DNA from: Halobaculum roseum
Lineage (GTDB): Archaea > Halobacteriota > Halobacteria > Halobacteriales > Haloferacaceae
DNA: 64,000 bases
Direction of reading: 5' to 3'
Assembly: GCF_019880245.1 (NCBI RefSeq)
Contig: NZ_CP082286.1
Location: 1,754,521 to 1,818,520, forward strand
Shown here: one piece after another, positions 58,220-64,000 of the stretch
Layout of the letters: every line of letters begins with the position of its first letter
Numbering within the stretch: position 1 is the first letter of the stretch
Notes under the pieces: generated by a model
Seen by the model: only the letters and a program-made list of their open reading frames with translations
What the model was told of the DNA's origin: nothing
The model's database searches: none
Position numbers and translations under genes: made by a program

Positions 58220-59689
58220 ATGGCGAGCGCCGACGGAGACGCGGAGGCGTCCGAGCAGGACAGCGACGAGTTCCCCGTCCCCGAACTCCGCGAACGCGCC
58301 GAGGCGTGCGCCGCCCGACTGCGCGAGGCCGGCGAGTTCCTCCTGTGCTCGCACATCGACGCCGACGGGCTCACCAGCGCCGCGGTCGCGACGGCGGCGT
58401 TCGAGCGCGCCGGCTTCGACTTCGAGACGGCGTTCTTCAAGCAGCTCGACGCCGACGCGGTCGCCTCCATCGCCGCCACCGACTACGACGTGGTCTGTTT
58501 CACCGACTTCGGCAGCGGGCAACTCGACGTGATCGCGCCCCACGAGGAGGCGGGCGAGTTCGTCCCCGTCATCGCGGATCACCACCAGCCCGCGGACGCG
58601 GAGACCGAGTTCCACCTCAACCCCCTCCTCGAAGGGCTCGACGGCGCGAGCGAACTGTCTGGCGCCGGGGCGTCGTACCTCCTCGCGCGCGCGCTCGGCG
58701 ACGCGGCCGACACCGACAACCGCGACCTCGCCGCCCTCGCGGTCGTGGGCGCCGTCGGCGACATGCAGGACGGCGACGGCGGACTCTCGGGCGCCAACGA
58801 GGGGCTCGTCGCCGACGCGGTCGCCGCCGGCGCGCTGGAGGAGGTGACCGACCTGGCGCTGTACGGCCGCCAGACCCGCCCCCTTCCGAAACTCCTGGAG
58901 TACGCCAGCGACGCCCGGATCCCGGGCATCTCGAACGACCAGGCCGGCGCCGTCGAGTTCCTCTCGGAGCTCGACGTGCCGATGAAGGACGCCGACGGCG
59001 AGTGGCGCCGGTGGGTCGACCTGGACGCCGACGAGCGCCGGACGGTCGCCAGCGCGCTCATCCGCCGCGCCGTCTCCTCGGGCGTCCCCAGCGAGCGCGT
59101 CGACTCGCTCGTCGCCACCACCTACGTCCTCGCCGACGAGGAGCCCGGAACAGAGTTGCGAGACGTGAGCGAGTTCTCCACGTTGCTCAACGCGACTGCC
59201 CGGTACGAGCGCGCCGACGTGGGACTCGCCGTCTGTCTCGGCGACCGCGACGAGGCCCTCGACCGGGCGCGAACCCTGCTTCGGAACCACCGCCGGAACC
59301 TCTCGGAGGGGCTCCAGTGGGTGACCAACGAGGGGGTCGAGCGCGAGGAGCACGTCCAGTGGTTCGACGCCGGCACCCGGATCCGAGAGACGATCGTCGG
59401 CATCGTCGCCGGGATGGCCGTCGGCGCCGACGGCGTCTCCGCGCGCAAGCCGATCGTCGCGTTCGCCGACAAGGGCGACGGCGAGACGAAGGTCTCCGCC
59501 AGGGGGAGCGGCTTCCTCGTTCGTGAAGGACTGGATCTCTCGGCGGTGATGCGCGAGGCCAGCCGCGCGGTCGGCGGCGACGGCGGCGGGCACGACGTGG
59601 CCGCGGGCGCGACGATCCCCGCCGACGAACGCGAGGCGTTCATCGCGGCGGTCGACGAGCTCGTCGGCGAGCAGATCTCCGGCGAGTGA
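58220..59689 (+). CDS. DHH-family phosphoesterase / RecJ-like nuclease
   Basis: A 489-residue archaeal RecJ/DHH protein. The first metal motif is SHIDADGLTSAA (Asp47, Asp49), the second is CFTDFGSGQ, and the namesake IADHHQP follows, with GAVGDMQDGDGG; the C-terminal DHHA1-like end has GGDGGGHDVAAGATIP. Relatives are exonucleases acting with GINS/Cdc45-type complexes or RNA turnover. I chose ATG 58220 (MASADGDAEASEQ), supported by GTTTAT about 30 bases upstream. Confidence 0.88.
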   Translation: MASADGDAEASEQDSDEFPVPELRERAEACAARLREAGEFLLCSHIDADGLTSAAVATAAFERAGFDFETAFFKQLDADAVASIAATDYDVVCFTDFGSGQLDVIAPHEEAGEFVPVIADHHQPADAETEFHLNPLLEGLDGASELSGAGASYLLARALGDAADTDNRDLAALAVVGAVGDMQDGDGGLSGANEGLVADAVAAGALEEVTDLALYGRQTRPLPKLLEYASDARIPGISNDQAGAVEFLSELDVPMKDADGEWRRWVDLDADERRTVASALIRRAVSSGVPSERVDSLVATTYVLADEEPGTELRDVSEFSTLLNATARYERADVGLAVCLGDRDEALDRARTLLRNHRRNLSEGLQWVTNEGVEREEHVQWFDAGTRIRETIVGIVAGMAVGADGVSARKPIVAFADKGDGETKVSARGSGFLVREGLDLSAVMREASRAVGGDGGGHDVAAGATIPADEREAFIAAVDELVGEQISGE

Positions 59690-59728
59690 ACGCGCGGGCG
59701 CCCCGAGGGGGCGAGGACGGCTCCGGCG

Positions 59729-60307
59729 TCAGGCCGACTCGGACGTGGACGACGTGCCGAGGTCGCGAAACAGCATTCGGTAGTCTTCCGGCGAGAACGC
59801 GGACGCGAGGTCCTCCATCTCCGACTGTAGCGACTCGATCCGGTCGAGCAGGTTCTCGTACTCCGGCGAGGAGCGGAGTTCGGCCGGGGTCCGCTCGGCC
59901 TCGAGCACCGCCCGTTTCGTGACCAGCGAGGCGGTCTGCTGGAGGGTGTCGTCGTACTGCGCGCGCGTTCCCAGGCGTTCGACGGCCGACTGAATGTCGT
60001 CCCTGGTGGCGGGTTTCACGAGATACAGGTCGAACCCCATCTCGACGATGTCCACGTCCGGCTCGACGGCGGTCACCATCGCGACCCGACAGTCGAGGCC
60101 GCGCTCGCGGATCGACGCGAGCACGTCGGCGCCGGAGGTGTCCGGGAGCCGTCGATCGAGGAGCACCGCGTCGGTCGTGTCGTCGACGATGTCGAGTGCC
60201 TCAGCGCCCGTGTTCGCGACCGTGACGTCGTAGGTTCCCGAGAGGTATCCGCGATACAGATCGGCCACCTCGGGTTCGTCTTCGACGATGAGCACGCTCC
60301 GTGTCAC
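59729..60307 (-). CDS. HalX-domain response regulator
   Basis: A 192-residue response regulator: a receiver domain (1-110) with Asp9/Asp10 acid pocket (VEDEPEV), phospho-acceptor Asp51 (VLLDRRLPD), Thr79 and Lys98, then a HalX domain (about 115-185, rich in charged helices, TKRAVLEAERTPAELRSS and LFRDLGTSS). HalX regulators are a haloarchaeal type usually controlled by a sensor kinase; none is encoded in the window. GTG start. It is divergent from the KaiC-like gene and near the archaellins, so motility control is possible. Confidence 0.9.
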   Translation of the reverse strand: MTRSVLIVEDEPEVADLYRGYLSGTYDVTVANTGAEALDIVDDTTDAVLLDRRLPDTSGADVLASIRERGLDCRVAMVTAVEPDVDIVEMGFDLYLVKPATRDDIQSAVERLGTRAQYDDTLQQTASLVTKRAVLEAERTPAELRSSPEYENLLDRIESLQSEMEDLASAFSPEDYRMLFRDLGTSSTSESA

Positions 60308-60521
60308 CGCGACCGCCCCCCGACGTGCTCGACCCCGCCGTCAGTCATGTTCGTCAACCGGATGTGTTTGTGCTTAAAGCTATCGCACACCGATCCGGCC
60401 GTAGAAAGCTGTTGGAGAGTCTATATGAACGATCGACGCCCGACTTTCCGGGCTCCGATCGCGGTCGTGGTCCCGACACACGGCGGAACCGTTTTCATTT
60501 GTGAGGACGGCGGATACCTAT

Positions 60522-61253
60522 ATGGTAGCCACTGTTCCGACCGGAATCGACGGGCTCGACTCCGTCCTCAACGGCGGTCTCGTCGAGAACGCGACGGTGC
60601 TCGTGAGCGGAAACCCCGGGACGGGAAAGTCCCTCTTCGGGATCCAGTACCTCTACAACGGCGTCATCGACCACGACGAACACGGGATCTACATCTCCTT
60701 CGAGGAGAACGCCGAGGACATCCGGCAGGCGGCCGAGTCGATCGGCTTCGACCGCTGGGGCGACCTCGTCGACGACGGGTCGATCAAGGTGTACGACAAA
60801 CAGCACATGCTGCGGGAGGGCGACTTCTCGTCGGCGCTCGACACGCTGCTCGAGGACTTCGCGAACGCCTCCTACGACCGGCTGGTGCTCGACTCGCTGA
60901 CGATGTTCTCGCTGTTCTTCGAGGACGAGAAGGAGAAGCGCACGTACCTCCTGAAGTTCTCGGACATCCTCAAGCAGAACGGCCTCACCTCGCTGCTCAT
61001 CAACGAGCAGGGGGCGGTGTTCCCCGAGACGGAGATCGGCCTGGAGAACTTCCTCACCGACGGGAACATCTACTTCATCCAGACGCCGACCGACTCCGGC
61101 GTCAACCGCTACGTCTGGGTGGCGAAGATGCGCAAGCAGGACATCGACACCGACATCTTCCCGATGGAGATCGACGACGGAGGGATCAAGGTGTACGAGC
61201 GCGCGGGCGGGTTCTCGATGATGGGTCGCGACGGCCCGGACGCCGGGTTCTGA
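60522..61253 (+). CDS. KaiC-like single-domain RecA-fold ATPase
   Basis: A 243-residue KaiC-type ATPase. It opens VPTGIDGLDSVLNGGLVENATVLVSG (in parts), Walker A is GNPGTGKS (30-37), the Walker B region is RLVLDSLTMFSLFF and a late KVYERAGGFS is typical of archaeal KaiC-like proteins. It is related to ArlH of the archaellum motor but keeps the KaiC GxxxGKS and catalytic Glu pair (SFEENAED), so it is more likely a signalling ATPase. T-rich GTTTTCATT lies about 27 bases upstream. Confidence 0.85.
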   Translation: MVATVPTGIDGLDSVLNGGLVENATVLVSGNPGTGKSLFGIQYLYNGVIDHDEHGIYISFEENAEDIRQAAESIGFDRWGDLVDDGSIKVYDKQHMLREGDFSSALDTLLEDFANASYDRLVLDSLTMFSLFFEDEKEKRTYLLKFSDILKQNGLTSLLINEQGAVFPETEIGLENFLTDGNIYFIQTPTDSGVNRYVWVAKMRKQDIDTDIFPMEIDDGGIKVYERAGGFSMMGRDGPDAGF

Positions 61254-61311
61254 GCGCGGGATCCGTATTCGACCGTGGCGATCGCAACTCGCGATCGCGG
61301 TTCGGGTCCGA

Positions 61312-61653
61312 TCAGCCGTCGGTCATCGTCCGCCACACGTCGTCGAGCTTGTTCTTCACCTCGGATCGCTCCTCCAATTCGACGGTCAGCCCGTCCCGGA
61401 ACGTCACGTTCACGCCGTCGACGCACCGACGGTACACCTTGATCCGGCGGTGTTCGTCCGAGAGCGGTCGGTCGTGCAGCTCCAACAGTTCGGTGTCCTC
61501 CAACTCGTTGATGCGGCGGTAACAGGTGGCGATCGGCACGTCGAGCTGATCCGAGAGCTCCTGTGCCGACTTCGGCTCGCCCGCCGCGTCGAGGATCTCG
61601 GGGTTGTACTTGTTCCCCAGCACCTCGATGATCTCCTCGTCGTCCGCAGACAT
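61312..61653 (-). CDS. Winged-helix transcriptional regulator
   Basis: A 113-residue DNA-binding protein. The HTH is [35 protein letters not shown] (about residues 24-58, in parts), an ArsR/TrmB-like winged helix, followed by a beta wing and a short C-terminal helix. ATG 61653 ([25 protein letters not shown], first half shown) is backed by a TATA-like GCTTATCA 25-32 bases upstream. It is divergent from the archaellin pair and a good candidate for their regulator. Confidence 0.85.
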   Translation of the reverse strand: MSADDEEIIEVLGNKYNPEILDAAGEPKSAQELSDQLDVPIATCYRRINELEDTELLELHDRPLSDEHRRIKVYRRCVDGVNVTFRDGLTVELEERSEVKNKLDDVWRTMTDG

Positions 61654-61676
61654 GGCTCTCAATACTGATTGTGTGT

Positions 61677-61686
61677 GTGATAAGCG
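61677..61686 (-). promoter_or_regulatory. TATA-like box of the winged-helix regulator
   Basis: Minus-strand CGCTTATCAC about 28 bases before the ATG. Confidence 0.55.
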
Positions 61687-61749
61687 TACCGCCTTCATTC
61701 CGGCTCCCTCGCGTGAATTCGGGCCCCCCTCCCCGATACTATCGCCGTC

Positions 61750-61782
61750 GATATCCTCGGCTCAGATATCTTTTCTGATATA
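61750..61782. promoter_or_regulatory. Three GATAT blocks upstream of the archaellin promoter
   Basis: GATATC at 61750-61755 and 61765-61770 and GATATA at 61777-61782 lie just before the archaellin TATA-like box (61793-61802). Repeated palindromic hexamers at this place look like a regulator binding region, perhaps for the divergent winged-helix protein; this is inference. Confidence 0.45.
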
Positions 61783-61792
61783 CAGCGCCGTA

Positions 61793-61802
61793 GGTTTAAT
61801 AG
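61793..61802 (+). promoter_or_regulatory. TATA-like box of the archaellin operon
   Basis: GGTTTAATAG lies about 66 bases before the first archaellin ATG, so the transcript should carry a leader of about 40 bases, unlike the leaderless genes elsewhere. GAGAG just before the ATG may aid ribosome binding. Confidence 0.55.
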
Positions 61803-61867
61803 TCGATTCCGAGTCGTCGGCGCCACTGCCCGGCCCACGGTGGGTCAGGGACCGAGAGAACCACACA

Positions 61868-62455
61868 ATGTTCGAATTCATCACCGAGGAGGAAGAGCGC
61901 GGCCAGGTCGGTATCGGGACGCTCATCGTGTTCATCGCGATGGTGCTGGTGGCGGCGATCGCCGCCGGCGTCCTGATCAACACCGCCGGCTTCCTCCAGA
62001 GCAAGTCACAGGAAACGGGTCAACAGAGCAGTAAACAGGTCAGTGACCGCCTCCAGGAGGTCGTGACCGTCGGGCAGGTGTCCGGCAACGAGGTCACCGC
62101 GGTGAACGTGACGGTGACGCAGGCGCCCGGCGCCGGCGAGATCGACCTGGAGAACGCGACGATCAACTGGATCGGGCCGTCCGGCACGGAGACGTTGACC
62201 CACCAGCGGGCCTCCGGCACCGACTGGCAGTTCAACACCACGGCGGTGAAGAACACCGACGACTCGACAACGGTGCTCAACGACCCGGACGACCGGTTCA
62301 ACATCGACTTCGACCTCGACGCCACTGACGGGCCCGGCAATCTGCAGGAGGGGCAGTCGGTGACGATCAAGATCAACACGATGTCCGGCGCGACCACGAG
62401 CATCCGCTTCACGGTGCCCGAGTCGCTCGGACAGAAGAGCGCGGTCGAGCTGTAA
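61868..62455 (+). CDS. Archaellin 1
   Basis: A 195-residue archaellum filament protein. The class III signal peptide [12 protein letters not shown] would be cut before [25 protein letters not shown], the hydrophobic polymerisation helix. N-glycosylation sequons are visible (NVT, NAT, NTT). The rest is the beta-rich outer domain ending [18 protein letters not shown]-like [14 protein letters not shown]. The second archaellin starts two bases after its stop, and the leading parts are nearly identical in DNA. Confidence 0.95.
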   Translation: MFEFITEEEERGQVGIGTLIVFIAMVLVAAIAAGVLINTAGFLQSKSQETGQQSSKQVSDRLQEVVTVGQVSGNEVTAVNVTVTQAPGAGEIDLENATINWIGPSGTETLTHQRASGTDWQFNTTAVKNTDDSTTVLNDPDDRFNIDFDLDATDGPGNLQEGQSVTIKINTMSGATTSIRFTVPESLGQKSAVEL

Positions 62456-62457
62456 CC

Positions 62458-63057
62458 ATGTTCGAGTTCATCACCGAGGAGGAAGAGCGCGGGCAGGTCG
62501 GGATCGGGACGCTCATCGTGTTCATCGCGATGGTGCTGGTGGCGGCGATCGCCGCCGGCGTCCTGATCAACACCGCCGGCTTCCTCCAGAGCAAGTCACA
62601 GGAAACCGGACAGCAGTCCAGCAAGCAGGTCAGCAATCGCCTCCAGGAGGTCGTCACGACCGGCACGGTCGACCAGACGAACAACACGATCACCGCGGTG
62701 AACGTGACGGTGACGCAGGCGCCCGGCGCCGGCGAGATCGACCTGGAGAACGCGACGATCACCTGGATCGGTCCGGACGGCACGTTCATCCTCAACCACG
62801 AGAACGCGAGCACGCAGGTCGACGACTCGTTCACCACGTCGGTCGTGAAGAACGCGGAGGGCTCGCCCACCGTGCTCAACGATCCGGACGACCGGTTCGA
62901 CATCAACTTCGACCTGTCCGAGGGGAGCGACGACCCGAGCCTCCTCTCGGAGGGTGACGAGGTGACGATCAAGATCAACACGATGGCCGGCGCGACGACG
63001 ACGATCCGCTTCACCGTGCCCGAATCGCTCGGGCAGAAGGAAGGCGTCGAGCTGTAA
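62458..63057 (+). CDS. Archaellin 2
   Basis: A 199-residue second archaellin, with the same signal peptide and helix as archaellin 1 and a related outer domain. Sequons NNT, NVT, NAT and NAS are visible. DNA identity to archaellin 1 is complete over 104 bases (62503-62606 versus 61913-62016) and over about 70 bases in the middle, while the variable outer loop differs. Likely products of duplication kept similar by gene conversion. Co-transcribed with archaellin 1. Confidence 0.95.
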   Translation: MFEFITEEEERGQVGIGTLIVFIAMVLVAAIAAGVLINTAGFLQSKSQETGQQSSKQVSNRLQEVVTTGTVDQTNNTITAVNVTVTQAPGAGEIDLENATITWIGPDGTFILNHENASTQVDDSFTTSVVKNAEGSPTVLNDPDDRFDINFDLSEGSDDPSLLSEGDEVTIKINTMAGATTTIRFTVPESLGQKEGVEL

Positions 63058-63082
63058 GCCGGCCGCATCGAACGCGACTACA

Positions 63083-63090
63083 CTTTTTAC
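63083..63090 (+). promoter_or_regulatory. TATA-like or T-tract between archaellin 2 and the next gene
   Basis: CTTTTTAC lies 25-31 bases before ATG 63114 and 25 bases after archaellin 2. It could be the promoter of the downstream gene, and the T5 run could also end the archaellin transcript. Confidence 0.5.
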
Positions 63091-63113
63091 CGCCCGCGAC
63101 AGAACACCGAACC

Positions 63114-64000
63114 ATGAGCGACGACGCGCCGCGCGGAAACCCCGGCGTCGACCCGGACGACCTCGACATCTCGAAAAGCGAGTACGTCCGCGAGCTGGGC
63201 GACGACCGGTACGTCGTCTCGCCCGGGCGTCGTCAGCCGCAGCAGCCGCCGGAGGAGGGTCGAACCGAGGAGTCGTCGAACGACGCGGGCGGCGACGCCG
63301 ATGCCGGTACGGACGCGGCGGAGGACCCCGATGTCGCGTCGACGGCCGAATCGGTCCGCCGAGGGCTCTCGCGGACGGACGGCCCCGGCGCCGTCGACGC
63401 GCCGGCGGACGCGGCGCAGTCGTCCCCGTCGTCTCCGTCCGGGTCGCCGCCCGCGAACTCTTCCCAGGGTGTCGGGGACGCGACGCGGCGATCCGACGAC
63501 CCGGCCCGCGGCGACGACGGGCTTCCGGGCGATCCGACGACGGACGACCGGCCGACGGCGAATGACCGACCGTCGGCCGACGACCGCGCCGAATCCGGTG
63601 GTGGGTCGGGTGGCGAGTCGGGTGCCGAATCCGGCCCCCGGGATCGCCCGGCATCACACGTCCGTCGGGGCGCCCCGCGGGGGGAAGCGCCCGCTTCGTC
63701 GGCCGACCTCGACGCCGGGGCGGTCGGGGAGTGGCTCGCCGCCTCGCTCGCTGACACCGAGTTCGCGTACGGCTTCGACGCGACGCTCTCGCTCGACGGC
63801 CGCACGGCGCGCCACCGGATGGCCTCCGACGACGTGGGCGAGACCTTCGAGACGCTCGTGACCTGGTTCGCGGACGCCGCCGGCGGCGACACGCCGACGG
63901 AGGACGCGCTCGGGATCCTCCTGGCCGGGATGGACACCGGCCCGCGACTCTCGCCCAACGCCGTCCGCTCGGCGCTGGCCGGACTGGGCGTCTCCCGCGG
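63114..64000 (+). CDS. DUF7500-like archaellum-cluster protein, truncated by the window end
   Basis: The frame from ATG 63114 stays open for 295 codons to the window edge. It opens MSDDAPRGNPGVDPDDLDIS and KSEYVRELGDDRYVVSPG, the kind of N terminus found in the haloarchaeal DUF7500 family near archaellum genes; then a long Asp/Gly/Ser/Pro-rich disordered stretch (about 40-195), and a folded C-terminal part from about 200 (GAVGEWLAASLADTEFAYGFDATLSLDG, in parts). Function unknown; the C terminus is not seen. Confidence 0.72.
   Translation, partial: MSDDAPRGNPGVDPDDLDISKSEYVRELGDDRYVVSPGRRQPQQPPEEGRTEESSNDAGGDADAGTDAAEDPDVASTAESVRRGLSRTDGPGAVDAPADAAQSSPSSPSGSPPANSSQGVGDATRRSDDPARGDDGLPGDPTTDDRPTANDRPSADDRAESGGGSGGESGAESGPRDRPASHVRRGAPRGEAPASSADLDAGAVGEWLAASLADTEFAYGFDATLSLDGRTARHRMASDDVGETFETLVTWFADAAGGDTPTEDALGILLAGMDTGPRLSPNAVRSALAGLGVSR

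Overview
The window is a piece of chromosome from a halophilic archaeon (class Halobacteria). The evidence is very high GC with third-position GC bias, strongly acidic proteins rich in Asp/Glu, archaeal information-processing genes (TBP, RadA, eIF6, eIF2 gamma, Rpo7/Spt4, Kae1-Bud32, L18Ae/L31e/L39e), Tat-type lipoprotein signals, a HalX response regulator, archaellins, and TATA-like boxes about 24-32 bases before start codons, as expected for leaderless transcripts. The gene content fits a Haloferax/Halorubrum-like lineage, but genus cannot be decided from this sequence.

Layout. 1-8.8 kb: a SnoaL-like gene; a TBP/membrane protein/CPBP protease operon; divergent tRNA G10 methyltransferase; the translation cluster L39e-L31e-eIF6-L18Ae-prefoldin alpha-FtsY; a Tat lipoprotein; a small membrane protein; and an IS6-family insertion sequence. 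8.9-18.3 kb: nucleoside-recognition transporter-like protein, SAH/MTA deaminase and S-adenosylhomocysteinase (methyl-cycle salvage), FNT channel, RNA cyclic phosphodiesterase, TPR and DUF424 proteins, SufS and SufU. 18.3-20.7 kb: an overlapping PTPS-glycosyltransferase-methyltransferase operon, the best candidate for an undescribed pathway. 20.9-30.9 kb: membrane proteins, RadA, PspAB, LURP-one-like, HtpX, PiT phosphate transporter, 2Fe-2S ferredoxin, prepilin/archaellin peptidase, HisI, a coiled-coil protein and a GNAT. 31-40.7 kb: GlmM, aldehyde ferredoxin oxidoreductase plus FAD oxidoreductase, beta-CASP nuclease, PQQ-type sugar dehydrogenase, CorA and small proteins. 41-47.4 kb: Kae1-Bud32, S24e, dephospho-CoA kinase, Spt4, Rpo7, PIN protein, eIF2 gamma and Nog1-like GTPase. 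47.4-57.8 kb: SHOCT, SIMPL and DUF389 membrane proteins, an AT-rich two-gene cassette of unknown function, 5-formyl-THF cyclo-ligase, a complete BMP/nucleoside ABC importer, and EngB. 58.2-64 kb: DHH-family nuclease, then HalX regulator, KaiC-like ATPase, winged-helix regulator, two tandem archaellins and a truncated DUF7500-type gene.

Working together: the archaellins (61.9-63.1 kb) would be matured by the type IV prepilin-like peptidase at 27.5 kb and are flanked by candidate regulators. SAH deaminase and SAH hydrolase act on the same metabolite. The ABC importer has all four parts (lipoprotein, ATPase, two permeases) in one operon.

Unusual non-coding structure: two copies, in opposite orientation and 46 kb apart, of a dispersed element sharing five ordered sequence blocks; tandem palindromic repeats between thpR and a TPR gene; a 15-base tandem repeat after sufS; several genes whose stop-codon region is tandemly duplicated; and three GATAT blocks upstream of the archaellin promoter.
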